Assembly (NCBI GenBank): GCA_934500865.1
Contig: CAKSUD010000002.1
Coordinates: 1 to 54,819 of the forward strand
Length of the DNA stretch: 54,819 bases
Reading direction: 5' to 3'
DNA from: an uncultured Clostridia bacterium
Lineage (GTDB): Bacteria; Bacillota; Clostridia; TANB77; RGIG9151
The notes beneath the pieces are model-generated. The model searched no databases, was not told where the DNA came from, and saw nothing but the letters and a program-made list of their open reading frames with translations. The first letter of the stretch is position 1. Each line of letters starts with the position of its first letter. Both the position numbers and the translations under genes were made by a program. Positions 17,894 to 28,600 of this stretch are shown one piece after another.

Positions 17894-19969
17894 TTGAAGA
17901 AGATATTATCTATAATTTTGGCTGTTTGCTTTGCCGTACTTTGTATGTCCACTGCGGTCTATGCTGAAACGAGAAACAGTGCTGATTTAACAACTGTTTC
18001 TTACTCATACGATCTTTTGGATAGACCTTACGCAATACCCACACCATTTGTTTATTCTTATTCAATTAAGGGCGAAAGATTGGGCATTGGTTCTTTCAAA
18101 GGTGTATCAGATGTTTTTTATGATGATACAGATTCAACTATAATTATTACCGATAGCGGTAACAACCGCATAGTTATGCTTGACGGTGATATGGGTGTAA
18201 AAAAGCAGATAAGTGAATTTATTTATAACGGTAAAAAGGAAAACTTATCTAATCCTAAGAGTGCAATTATTAAAAGCGGTAAGTTATATATAGCCGATAC
18301 AGGAAATTCCCGAATAGTTGTTATGGAGCTTGACGGCAAAGTTATTACTGTACTAGAAAAGCCTAAAATCAATGCGTTAGGTAAGGACTATATTTACTCG
18401 CCTTATAAATTAGCGGTTGATGATGCAGGACATATTTATGTTGTTGCAAAGGATATTACAGATGGTATTATTTTGCTTGAGGCTGACGGTAAATTTATCG
18501 CTTTCTTCGGTGCACCTAAGGTTACAGTTTCTACTTGGGAGCAACTAAAAAAGCGTTTTATGACCAAGGAACAACGTAGTAAACTTTATAGCTCAATACC
18601 TACTGAATATAACAGTATAAGCATTGATAAAACTGGTTTTATTATAACAACCACACAATCGTTGGATGTTGCTCCGCTTTCAAGACTTAATCATATAGGT
18701 GAAAATATATTTGAAAAGAAATTAAATGTTCCTGCCGGTGATGAGGTTTACGCAAGTGTTTCTTCAACCTTTATCGATGCGGCAGAGGATAATTTCGGTA
18801 ATTATTTAGCGCTTGATAACCGTAGAGGTCGAATATTCGTATACGATAACAGCGGTACAATGCTTGCTTGCTTTGGCGGTAGCGGTGTGCAGAACGGTAC
18901 ATTCCATTCTGCTGACGCTATTGAAATGCTAGGCGAAAAAGTCGCTGTTGCTGATACTACGAGAAATACTATTGAGGTGTTTACTCCTACTGACTTTTGG
19001 TCTTGTCTGACTTCTGGCATTAAAAATATGAATGACGGTAATTATTCTGCTGCAAAGCCTTATTTTGAAAAGGTTATAAACCGTTGCTCTGCTTTTATTC
19101 CCGCACACTTGAATTTAGGTAGAATTGCTTATTCTGAGCAGGATTACCAGACTGCAATGAAGGAATTTAAGTATGCTGATGATAAGGATTATTATTCATT
19201 GGCATATAAGCAGGTAAGAAGTGATTTTATAAATAATAAATTTGGTATAGTTTTGGCGGTATTAGTTGCAGTAATAGTTCTTGTTGTAACGTATGTGAAT
19301 TTAGTTAAAAAATTTCCACAGCTTTCACTAACTTCAAAGCTTGCTGATAAACCGCTTTATAAAAAGTGGAAATATGTTGATTACTGTTCCTTCCATCCGT
19401 TTGACGGATTTTGGTGCGTAAGACGAGAGGGAATGGGTAGTCTTACAGTTGCAAACATAATTTTTGCTTTATTTATTCTGTTCTTTATGATAAGAACACA
19501 GTTTAGCTCATACCTGTTTAAAAACGGAAGTGAAAATGATGTTTTGGTACAGACACTCGGCATTGTTATACCGTTAATGTTATGGGTTATTATTAACTGG
19601 GCATTATCACCTTTCTTTGACGGAAAGGCAAGATTTAAGGATATGTATATTTCCATGTGTTACTCCTTAAAACCCTATTTACTTGCAAGTATTATTTTAT
19701 TCCCGCTAACCTTTTTCTTGGTTGCAGATGAAACTTTCGTTTATACAATTCTTGATAGCATTGTTTGGATATGGATGTTAGGTCTTATGTTCTTCGGTAT
19801 GATAACAGTTCAGGATTTCTCGCTTGGTAAAGGTGTTCTTAATACCGTGTTTACAATGGTTGGTATTGCACTTGTAGTGTTCTTGGGATTAATAATTGTA
19901 AATATTAGTCAGGAAATAATTACATATTTCACCGAGCTTATTTCAGAGGTTGAATACAGGATAACATAG
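17894..19969 (+). CDS. NHL beta-propeller / TPR / YIP1 membrane protein
   Basis: TTG 17894 (after GAGGTG) and GTG 17885 are both possible starts; either way there is a signal peptide ending near AVYAE. About 690 residues: outside the cell an NHL-like beta-propeller (about 65-365) with repeats such as IITDSGNNRIVMLD and YIADTGNSRIVVMEL, then a TPR-like pair (about 370-430). A membrane helix near 445-465 leads to a short cytoplasmic part and a YIP1-type block of about five membrane segments. The family is known from sugar-transport clusters of Clostridia and Paenibacilli, but it has no assigned function. A scaffold or sensor for the transporter is inferred from its place between the two permease pairs. 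Confidence 0.72.
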   Translation: MKKILSIILAVCFAVLCMSTAVYAETRNSADLTTVSYSYDLLDRPYAIPTPFVYSYSIKGERLGIGSFKGVSDVFYDDTDSTIIITDSGNNRIVMLDGDMGVKKQISEFIYNGKKENLSNPKSAIIKSGKLYIADTGNSRIVVMELDGKVITVLEKPKINALGKDYIYSPYKLAVDDAGHIYVVAKDITDGIILLEADGKFIAFFGAPKVTVSTWEQLKKRFMTKEQRSKLYSSIPTEYNSISIDKTGFIITTTQSLDVAPLSRLNHIGENIFEKKLNVPAGDEVYASVSSTFIDAAEDNFGNYLALDNRRGRIFVYDNSGTMLACFGGSGVQNGTFHSADAIEMLGEKVAVADTTRNTIEVFTPTDFWSCLTSGIKNMNDGNYSAAKPYFEKVINRCSAFIPAHLNLGRIAYSEQDYQTAMKEFKYADDKDYYSLAYKQVRSDFINNKFGIVLAVLVAVIVLVVTYVNLVKKFPQLSLTSKLADKPLYKKWKYVDYCSFHPFDGFWCVRREGMGSLTVANIIFALFILFFMIRTQFSSYLFKNGSENDVLVQTLGIVIPLMLWVIINWALSPFFDGKARFKDMYISMCYSLKPYLLASIILFPLTFFLVADETFVYTILDSIVWIWMLGLMFFGMITVQDFSLGKGVLNTVFTMVGIALVVFLGLIIVNISQEIITYFTELISEVEYRIT

Positions 19970-20012
19970 CGTAGGCTATATTCATTTTTTTAAAACAGAT
20001 AGGGAGGATAAG

Positions 20013-22538
20013 ATGAAGAGAATATTTGCATTGATTGTGGCAATTTTACTTTTACTATGCGGTTGCACACAGTCACAATCACCTTTGTCTGGAAATAGCG
20101 TCGAAAAGCCTAAAATCGACTGGAAGTCTGCCGAAACAGATATAAATATAGAAAACAATAATTTCAAGCTTTCTTTTTCGGTAACAAGCGGTGAACTTCA
20201 GATAACTAATAAGAGTACAGGTGCAGTGTTTTCGTCAAGGCAGGGAATATCTGCCGAAGAAGAATCAGCACTATCAGAGCTTGTGCTTACTTATTACGAT
20301 ACACAAAGCACAATTCATACTATGAATAGCTATACTAACTCAGTAAAGCTTGGTTCGTTTAAGGCTTTCAATACCGAAGATGCTATAAGAATAGAGTATG
20401 AATTTAATGAAAAAACTGCTGAGCTTTTAGTTCCTGCAGTTATGACAGTTGAAAGATATGAGGCAATCAGGAATGCCATTCCATCAAAAGATTTTCAAAA
20501 ACTTTCAATGTATTATGAGCTCATATATTCATCAGATAATACTTCTCGTGTTCAGGCCTTAAAAGAAAAATATCCGTATTTAAAGAAAAACGATTTATAT
20601 GTTGTTTTCGATAACCTTATGACAAACGAAAAGCAGAAAATTTCCAATATAATAAAATTGTCAGGTTACACGGCAGAAGAATATATGAAGGATATTGATG
20701 ATATGGGCATTAGCCGTGGCGAAATCAATATCCCCGTTTCCTTTAAGCTTCCTGTTGAGTTTTATTTAACGGATAATGGCTTGACAGTTGAGGCTTGCTG
20801 TAATGAAATAGAATATCCAAAAAGTCTTGCAACATTACAGTCGATTAAATTGTTTTCAGGCTTTGGTATCTGTGGTGAACGTGCAGAAAGCTTTATTTTA
20901 GCTGATGGTAACGGTAGTGTTTCCTTATTAGAAGAAAATGCTGATGAGTTTATTACAGTTCCTATTTATGGTGGCGACCTTACAGTTGCTTCTAAAAATG
21001 AAAGTAACCTTTCACAATCATATCGTCTACCTGTTTGTGGATATAACGCGAAGGGCGGCTCGTTTTTTGCAGTTGTTGATAGTGCGGCAGAGGCTGGGTA
21101 TGTAAATGCAGAGGTAAAGGGTACTACAAATAAATCTGATGCACTTTATTATTCCTTTGATATTGAAGCTATGGATAAGCTATCTATTAGACCCGGCTCT
21201 AATATATCTGATGTAAACTATTATTCGGGTAAGCAACTTACTGTTAATCCTGTCGTTAGCTACTACTTTACCGATGGTGTTTTAAATACAAAAGATCTTG
21301 CTTCAAAATATCGAGAGGTAGTAAACAATACATTAGATTTAAAGGATAAGAAGTCAAATGGCGACCTTATCTGGCTTGAATTTACAGGCTATGAAATGAT
21401 TAATACTACCGTAATGGGTGTTCCTACTCAGAAAAAGGTTGTTCTTTCAAAGCTTAGTGATATAGAAAAAGCTGTTAATGAACTTCATAATAATGGTGTA
21501 AAGGGACTTAATATCCGTCTTAAAGGCTTTGGAAACTATGGTGCTAATCACGCTGCAGCTAATACCTTCGAGCTTGATAAAGATGTAGGAACAGCTGACG
21601 AACTTAAAAGACTTGCAAAGACATTAAACGAAAACGGCGGAAAGCTTTATCTTGAAAACGATATTTCTTTTGCATATAAAGATTATTCGTTCGATGGTTT
21701 TTCTCCAAAAAATGATGCTGTATATTCGTTAAGTGGTTCACTGTGTTATAAATCGGATTTTGATTTGGTCGAGCTTGATTTTAAGAAGAAAGTAGATACT
21801 AAATATATAATTTCTTCACATAATTACCTCTCTTATATGAAAGGCTTTACCCAAAAGTATCTTAAAAAGATAAACGATAAGGATATAGGCGTTTCATGGA
21901 GTGCTGGCGGTAAATGGCTTTTCTCAAATTTTAATGATAAAAACGTATTAGACCGTACGGATGCTTTAAATAATACAGTTGCAACCTTAGAGTATTTAAG
22001 TAAAAACTATTCGTCTGTTATGACTGATGGCGGAAATTTATATGTTATTCCGTTTGCTGACTGTATAACTAATATACCGCTTTACAGTTCAGAATATTCG
22101 ATTAAGAGTTTCGAAGCACCGCTTTATCAGTATTTGCTTCATGGTATGGTTGATTATACTGGCGAATCTATTTCCACGTCGCTTTACAGTGATAAATTAA
22201 GGACAAGGTCAGTTTCTTTGGGTGCAGGTTTCTTATATTCTTGCGTAACCGAGGTAGATGCATACAGGGAACTTGATTCGTATAAAAGATCAGGCTTGTT
22301 TGCACCTGATATTACTACTCTTACAAATCAAATTATAGAAGACTATAAGCTTTATGGTAGCTTCTATAAACATAAGGCAACTTCGAAAATCACTTCAGTT
22401 TCGGAAATTTCGCAAGGTGTTATAAAAACTGAATATAGCAACGGGGATTTCAGTATTGTTAATGAAACTAATAAAACTGTTAATGTTTTAGATTTTGAAA
22501 TAGCAGCAAACAGTTCGTATTTATCGGAGGTGAAATAA
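20013..22538 (+). CDS. DUF5696-type lipoprotein
   Basis: The 841-residue protein begins with a lipoprotein signal peptide, and the lipobox ends LLCGC near residue 18, so it is tethered to the outer membrane face. GGGAGG lies about 8 bases before ATG 20013. No catalytic motif can be assigned with certainty. The N-terminal third is beta-rich (FKLSFSVTSGELQITNKSTG), and the second half (about 470-760) looks like a TIM-barrel-type domain. It matches what I know of DUF5696 proteins, which travel with double CUT1 permease clusters. An extracellular glycosidase or an auxiliary binding protein are both possible. It is coupled to the next gene: GGAGG at its 3' end serves GTG 22539. Confidence 0.68.
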   Translation: MKRIFALIVAILLLLCGCTQSQSPLSGNSVEKPKIDWKSAETDINIENNNFKLSFSVTSGELQITNKSTGAVFSSRQGISAEEESALSELVLTYYDTQSTIHTMNSYTNSVKLGSFKAFNTEDAIRIEYEFNEKTAELLVPAVMTVERYEAIRNAIPSKDFQKLSMYYELIYSSDNTSRVQALKEKYPYLKKNDLYVVFDNLMTNEKQKISNIIKLSGYTAEEYMKDIDDMGISRGEINIPVSFKLPVEFYLTDNGLTVEACCNEIEYPKSLATLQSIKLFSGFGICGERAESFILADGNGSVSLLEENADEFITVPIYGGDLTVASKNESNLSQSYRLPVCGYNAKGGSFFAVVDSAAEAGYVNAEVKGTTNKSDALYYSFDIEAMDKLSIRPGSNISDVNYYSGKQLTVNPVVSYYFTDGVLNTKDLASKYREVVNNTLDLKDKKSNGDLIWLEFTGYEMINTTVMGVPTQKKVVLSKLSDIEKAVNELHNNGVKGLNIRLKGFGNYGANHAAANTFELDKDVGTADELKRLAKTLNENGGKLYLENDISFAYKDYSFDGFSPKNDAVYSLSGSLCYKSDFDLVELDFKKKVDTKYIISSHNYLSYMKGFTQKYLKKINDKDIGVSWSAGGKWLFSNFNDKNVLDRTDALNNTVATLEYLSKNYSSVMTDGGNLYVIPFADCITNIPLYSSEYSIKSFEAPLYQYLLHGMVDYTGESISTSLYSDKLRTRSVSLGAGFLYSCVTEVDAYRELDSYKRSGLFAPDITTLTNQIIEDYKLYGSFYKHKATSKITSVSEISQGVIKTEYSNGDFSIVNETNKTVNVLDFEIAANSSYLSEVK

Positions 22539-23447
22539 GTGAAATTTAATGTTTTAAAGTTAAAGCTATCCACCTTTGAATCAAAACAAAGAATATCGGG
22601 GTATCTGTTTTGTATACCGCTGATATTCGGTTTGATAGCATTCTTCATTCCAAATATAGTACGAACATTTATATTTTCAATAACTGATATGACCTTGACC
22701 GATAACGGTTTTGACCTTTCTTTTGCAGGTTTTAAACATTATTATACTGCACTTTTTTCTAACGAAAAATTTAACGGTTATGCCATTAAATCTCTTGGTA
22801 ATATGCTTCTTGATTTGCCGATAATACTCATTTTCAGTATATTTGTGGCAAGCGTTCTTAATAAAAGGTTTGTTGGTAGAACATTTGTAAGAAGCGTATT
22901 CTTCTTAACAATTATTTTGTCTACAGGTATTGTTACAACCGTTCAGTCGAGCTCGGAATGGGGACTTATGAACACAGGTGCTGCAGCTGACTTTTTAGAC
23001 CAGGGAGGGGCTAGTGCTTCAAAGATATTGGAGTCATTAAATCTCGGCGATGGTCTTATGAAGGTAATTACCTCGTCAGCAAATAAAATTTCTACAATTG
23101 TAACGGCTTCAGGAATGCAGATTTTACTTTTCCTTACAGCTTTTCAGGAAATTTCTCCTGAATATTATGAAGCCGCAGGAGTTGACGGTTGTTCGCAGTG
23201 GGAAATGTATTGGAAAATAACTATTCCGATTATGGCACCACAGATAGTTGTTAATGCAATTTACACTATTGCTGATTCTTTCATTCGTTCTGACAGTAAA
23301 TTATTTAATTATATTAATAGCTTAGCGTTTGGCGGCAATCAGTATGCACTTGCAATGGCAATGTATTTCATATATTTGTTAGCGCTGGCGATAGTGCTTG
23401 GAATTTTAACCGTGGCTTGTATTAAATTCCTTAAAGCAAGTAAATAA
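22539..23447 (+). CDS. CUT1 sugar ABC transporter permease, MalF type (pair 2)
   Basis: GTG 22539 follows the DUF5696 stop with no gap, 8 bases after GGAGG. The 302-residue permease has six predicted membrane segments and the EAA loop EAAGVDGCSQWEMYWKITIP. Compared with the pair-1 protein it has a longer periplasm-side loop (DFLDQGGASASKILESL). The presence of two different permease pairs in one operon suggests two transporters, or one unusual complex. Confidence 0.9.
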   Translation: MKFNVLKLKLSTFESKQRISGYLFCIPLIFGLIAFFIPNIVRTFIFSITDMTLTDNGFDLSFAGFKHYYTALFSNEKFNGYAIKSLGNMLLDLPIILIFSIFVASVLNKRFVGRTFVRSVFFLTIILSTGIVTTVQSSSEWGLMNTGAAADFLDQGGASASKILESLNLGDGLMKVITSSANKISTIVTASGMQILLFLTAFQEISPEYYEAAGVDGCSQWEMYWKITIPIMAPQIVVNAIYTIADSFIRSDSKLFNYINSLAFGGNQYALAMAMYFIYLLALAIVLGILTVACIKFLKASK

Positions 23448-23460
23448 GGAGGGAAATTGT

Positions 23461-24372
23461 ATGAAAATCAGAAATATAAGTTCAGTGACACTTAAAAAGT
23501 ACATATTAAAGACTTTGATTTCATTCTTTAGACTTCTTTTCTGCTTTGCAATGTGTTACATGATTTTAAAACCATTTGTTTCGCTCATACTTTCAGCTTT
23601 TATGTCACCCTCAGATTTGCTTGATATAAGGGTAGAAAAGGTGCCGCTTAAATGGAGCCTTTACTATTGGAAAGGTGCATGGGAAGGTCTTGGTTGGAGT
23701 ACAGCAGGTCTTAATTCCTTTATAACCGCAAGCGGTGTTTCAATACTACAAGTATTAACAAGTGTTTTGGTTGGTTATGGACTTAGCCGTTTTAAGTTTA
23801 AAGGCTCAAATCTTTTGCTTTTCGGTGTGGTTCTTACGATGATTATTCCTTTTCAGGTTTATAATATTTCACAATATTTAACTTTTAGGGATTTTCCCAT
23901 TTTTGGTAATCTTATAAACACACCTTGGTCGATGTTTATTTTGTCTGCTTCTTGTATGGGGCTTAAACACGGTGTTTATATTTATATTGTAAAGACCTTT
24001 TTTGACGGACTTCCTAAAGAAATTGAGGAGGCAGCATATATTGACGGTGCAGGTATTTTTAAAACTTTTACAAGCGTAATGCTGCCTAATGTACGAAATG
24101 TTATTGCAACAATTTTTTTGCTTTCTTTCTCTTGGCAGTGGACAGATACTGAATTTACAGGGCACTTAAATAATGTTGTTAATACATTACCTACACGAGT
24201 AACATCCTCATATATGCAGATGGCTACTGTTAAGTCCGCGCAGGATATATTAGGTACAACTATTGCGCAGGGTGCGGCAGTAATACTTATAATTTTGCCG
24301 CTTGTCGTTCTGTATATATTTTGCCAACGATCATTTATGCAAAGTATGTCACGTTCGGGATTGGCAAACTAA
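23461..24372 (+). CDS. CUT1 sugar ABC transporter permease, MalG type (pair 2)
   Basis: A 303-residue permease with six predicted membrane segments and the loop EEAAYIDGAGIFKTFTSVMLP. GGAGG lies 8 bases before ATG 23461. It completes the second permease pair. The end of the gene is followed by a gap of about 110 bases with a hairpin before the first surface protein. Confidence 0.9.
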   Translation: MKIRNISSVTLKKYILKTLISFFRLLFCFAMCYMILKPFVSLILSAFMSPSDLLDIRVEKVPLKWSLYYWKGAWEGLGWSTAGLNSFITASGVSILQVLTSVLVGYGLSRFKFKGSNLLLFGVVLTMIIPFQVYNISQYLTFRDFPIFGNLINTPWSMFILSASCMGLKHGVYIYIVKTFFDGLPKEIEEAAYIDGAGIFKTFTSVMLPNVRNVIATIFLLSFSWQWTDTEFTGHLNNVVNTLPTRVTSSYMQMATVKSAQDILGTTIAQGAAVILIILPLVVLYIFCQRSFMQSMSRSGLAN

Positions 24373-24424
24373 CATATATGTATAATTACAAATATGGGGG
24401 TGGTCAATGCTCTTTTATTGATTT

Positions 24425-24449
24425 TGCCTTAAAAAAGATTTTTGAGGCA
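24425..24449 (+). other. Intercistronic hairpin without a T-tract
   Basis: TGCCTTAAAAA (24425-24435) pairs with TTTTTGAGGCA (24439-24449) around an AGA loop. No U-run follows. It sits at the 5' side of the highly modular surface-protein genes and may set mRNA processing or stability between transporter and surface genes. Confidence 0.5.
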
Positions 24450-24480
24450 CACAAAAAATTTAAGGAGATGTGGAATTATT

Positions 24481-25590
24481 ATGAAAAAGATTTTTAAGAC
24501 AACACTTGCAGCAATAGTTGCAGTAACTATGATTACATTAATTGCCGTTCCTGCCTTCGCTGCAACTCCTGCACCAAATTTTTCATCGGGTGAATATGTT
24601 GATTTAGTGCCTTTTATGGAAGAAGAAAAATATGGTAAGCAACAGGATGAAGAAGACGGTGTTCGTATGAATCTTACCAAAAAGAATAGTGGATATACTG
24701 CAAAGTTTAACAGTCAGGCAGTAAACTATGGTGTAAGGTTTAATACAGACATTTATAATCAAGACAGTGCTATGTTTGTACAGTGCGTACTTGATTCTGA
24801 GCAGGATTTATGGGATTCGGATAATGCAAGAATTTACGGCGGCCCCGTAATTCAGTTGGGTTATGGTAAAATAACACATCAGAATACTGATTGGAGTGGA
24901 TATTTTAGCCTTTTATTCACAGAACAAGACGGTATAGATTTAAGATTTTCTGATAAAATCGGTAACGACCTTGTTTATCTCGGCGCAATTACAAGCGGCT
25001 TAAAGGTCAATTATCCGGATACTAATTCTAAGAACCGCGGAAAAAAAGATTATTTAGTTCAAATTAAATTTTCAAAAAAAGATATAACAGTTTGGGTAAA
25101 TGGTATAGCTGTTATTGACGGTGTTAAGCTCAATAATTTGTATAACTCTACGGGTGCAAAAATACCTTGTACCGTTGAACGTCTTGAAGCGGGTATACAT
25201 GCAAATGCAACAAGAACAACAGTACACGATTTCCGTCTTTATTGCTTAAAGGCGGATGCTAAAGGTGCTGCACTTAACACACCGACAAATCAGGGTAGCA
25301 ATACAGGCACATCCTCCAATACAGTATCAAATAATAGCAATACCTCTGATACCAATTCAAATACTATGTCGGATACAACTTCTACAGATAATACAATTGA
25401 CAACACCAATAATACAACTGATAATGTTGATAATTTGGAAGTGAACACCGACAAGGACTATATTTTAGTTCGCGGTGACGAGGTTGAATTCTTCAATTGG
25501 CTAACACCGGTTATCATAGCTGCTATCGTTGTTTTTGCATTAGGTGCAGTTTGCATAGGAATAATTTTTATAGTTTCTAACAAAAAATAA
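24481..25590 (+). CDS. Membrane-anchored surface protein with one lectin-like module
   Basis: ATG 24481 follows AAGGAG; 369 residues. A signal peptide (about 1-28, ending AVPAFA) is followed by a beta-sandwich module (about 35-245) with GPVIQLGYGKI, QDGIDLRFSDK, YLGAITSGLKVNYPDTNS and ITVWVNGIAVIDGVKL. Next comes a Thr/Asn/Ser/Asp-rich stalk (about 265-325), and a membrane helix with a Lys-Lys end. The same module occurs twice in the next gene. The layout suggests a cell-surface carbohydrate-binding protein held away from the membrane on a flexible stalk. Glycan binding is inferred from fold and context only. Confidence 0.7.
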   Translation: MKKIFKTTLAAIVAVTMITLIAVPAFAATPAPNFSSGEYVDLVPFMEEEKYGKQQDEEDGVRMNLTKKNSGYTAKFNSQAVNYGVRFNTDIYNQDSAMFVQCVLDSEQDLWDSDNARIYGGPVIQLGYGKITHQNTDWSGYFSLLFTEQDGIDLRFSDKIGNDLVYLGAITSGLKVNYPDTNSKNRGKKDYLVQIKFSKKDITVWVNGIAVIDGVKLNNLYNSTGAKIPCTVERLEAGIHANATRTTVHDFRLYCLKADAKGAALNTPTNQGSNTGTSSNTVSNNSNTSDTNSNTMSDTTSTDNTIDNTNNTTDNVDNLEVNTDKDYILVRGDEVEFFNWLTPVIIAAIVVFALGAVCIGIIFIVSNKK

Positions 25591-25600
25591 GGAGGCAAAT

Positions 25601-28600
25601 ATGAGAAAGAAGCTACTTAAAGACATGTTTTGTGTTGTTTTAAGCATAGCCTTAGTGCTTACAAGTACTCAACTTTGGAATTTGGTTTTGGTTGCTTCAA
25701 ATGCTATTCCTAGTTTTGACGACGAAAAGCATAGCAAAGTTTTAGATGTGAGTTCAGTACTTTTCACGGAAAATAAGGTTACCTATCCGCTTGCCGATAT
25801 AAAAGATAAATCTAAGGCTACATTTTCTGAAACAACAATTGTCAGAAATGATAATAACATTTTAAATACAACACCTGTTATAATTTTGGCAGAAACTGAT
25901 TCTAATTTAACAGACGCAACAAGAGGGAATTTTAAAAACTCATATATTGTTATGTGGGCTGCAGTATCAGGTGGATATGCAATAGGTCTTCTCAATTCCG
26001 ATACTAACGGGCCTGCAGTTTTTCCTAACAGCTTTTTAAAGTTTGCAAACCAGCAAAGTCTTACAGGGTTCCCCGGATATTCGGGACAGTATCCAAACGG
26101 TGGTTATGCTATTCCGAATAATCTTAAGGTAACCGCAAAGGTTGAAGGCGGAAAACTTTCTGTTTGGGTTACTTCCGACGGAAACACAAAGGAAGTTTTA
26201 AGAGAATATAGTAGCAGTGACTATAATATTACAGGTAGTGCTGCAGGCTTCCTAATGTCGCAAAAAATCAGTAATAACTATAACTATTCTGCATTGGTTT
26301 GGACCGAAAAGAACAATGTAAACAACGGTATTGCAGATAAGCCGCAGTTTGATAGTGATACTCAGGTCATTGCTCAGGAAATCAAAAAATCCACTTTTAC
26401 AGAAACAAAAACTGTATATCCTTTGACTAATATTATTGATAAAAGCAAGATAACCTTTACAGAACAGGTTATACAGCGTGATGATAACAATGTATTAAAC
26501 ACAACACCAATTGTGCTTTTAGCAGAAACCGATTCAGATATAACTCACGATACAAGGGGTAACTTTAAAAATTCCCATATTGTTTTGTGGGCGGCAGCGA
26601 CGGGTGGCTATTCAGTAGCCCTTCTAAATTCTGACTGTACAGGTCCTGCTGTTTGGATAGATAGCTTTAATGAATTTGCAGGACAGCCTAGTGTTACAGG
26701 CTTTGAGGGCTGGGGTGGTGTCTACCCGAACGGTGGACAGATTCTACCCAACACTCTTACAGTAACAACAAAGTTTGAAAACGGTAAAATTTCTGTTTGG
26801 CTTACAGACGGTGATAATACTATTCAGATTTTAGCTAATTATAAAAGTGATAAATTTAATATCACAGGGGCGGCTATTGGTCAGCTCACTTCTCAGAAAA
26901 TTAGCAATAATTATAGCTACACAGCAAAAGCATGGACTGCTAAGGACAATTATTCAGAGGGATTACCAATATTTGATAAGAATATTCATACGGATATTCT
27001 TGATATGACAGGTATTGCTTCTGCAGATTGGGTTGGCTTTGAGTATAATGAAACCACAGGCGGTAAAATGTGGACTGATTTAATAAGCGGCGGTAATTCA
27101 TCGCTCAGAACAATCGACAGTACTCTTACATATAAGGCGGATAATATTTACGGAAGCGGCTCAATAAAATATAAGACTTCAGGTTATTTGCCTAATCAGG
27201 CTTATCACTATGCTTATATTGCAATAGCAAAAATATCTGAGGGCAGTAAGGTGGGTTATTTAGCTCTTAAATTTGCTGCAGGCGGACAGAGCGTTAAGCT
27301 TTCATTTATAACTCCGGCGGGTGAATCTACCGCTGAACATGCTGTATTAAGCACTTTTGGTAGTGTTAATACAAGTATCGGTACTACACATAGCTTTGCT
27401 TATAGAATTAATACCGAGAATCATTTATTAAGTATTTGGCTTAACGGTATTGCTGTTTTGACTGATTTTGTTATTGATTCAAAATATACAGTAGAGGACC
27501 TTGCGGTCGGCTCAGGTAGATTCTATGCAAGCTTTCAATTAGATAATTACAGAGTTTGGAGATCTGACCCTGTTCCTGAAATTATTATACCCGTTCCTGA
27601 ATTTAACCCTGAGACTGATGTTAATTTAGCACCCTATGCACAGGCTGCTGCATCTAATGTTTCTGGTGTATTAAAGGACGAAATGTTTATACTTTCTCAA
27701 ACTCAAAATATAATAGGAAGTGCCTTTTTCCGTAAGGTTAATTTAGAGGGCGATGGTACAATGTACTACCATGCCGTTATAAACAATGATATTAAAAACC
27801 ATTCAAGTGACGGTGTGTATGACGGTCCCTCTATTGCACTAGGTTCTGTAACCTATGATGAAAACGGCAAATCAGGTTATTTAGTATTAAGATTTACAGC
27901 ACAAGACGGTATTGACTTTAGAATTACTGCCAGAAACGGTACAGACGCCGTTTATTTAGGCGCTATTACAAGTATGAAGTTTAAATATCCTGATACGGAT
28001 AGCGCTGTAAGAAATGATGACACAAATTATGTGCTTGACGTTAAGATGAGCAGAAAATCAATTTCTGTTTGGGTTAACGAAAAGTGTATAGTAAATGATG
28101 TTAAATTTAATTCTTTTGGTGCAGATACCACCAAAAAGGTTACGGTAAATGACTTTATGCCGGGACTTATCTGTGTAAACTACACAGGTACAGTAAGTGA
28201 TTTCTGGTTCTGGTGCTCAAAAGAAGATGCACCCGAATTAAACAGCAGTGCTGCTGCAGAAAAACCTGTATTTAATAAGGAAACACAAACTAACGTTACA
28301 TCAAAAATGCTCGCAGTTATAGCAGGTAAAGATGGTGAATTTAAACTTGAAAAGAACGGTACACTTTCCATTAAGAGTAACAATGTAGGTGAAGGTGAAG
28401 GTACTGACAACGGTGCATATTTCAGTGCAGGTATTAAGAGAATTGGCACAATGTATATGCGTACTGTTATAAAGCCTGAACGTACCCTTGATGAAACTAT
28501 TGCTACAACAGCAATATATGGAGGTCCTGCAATAAGACTTGCCAATGCTACAGCTTCTGTAGATGATAGTGGTGACCAGCACGGATTCCTTGACATTCTT

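Noticed and set aside
24361..24386. Separate promoter before the surface-protein genes (TTGGCA and TATAAT)
   Set aside because: The spacer is only 14 bp, and no copy of the regulated operator is present.
25290..25440. Repetitive sequence in the gene at 24481 as a CRISPR or satellite repeat
   Set aside because: It is in frame and codes for a Thr/Asn/Ser-rich stalk; there are no regular repeat-spacer units.
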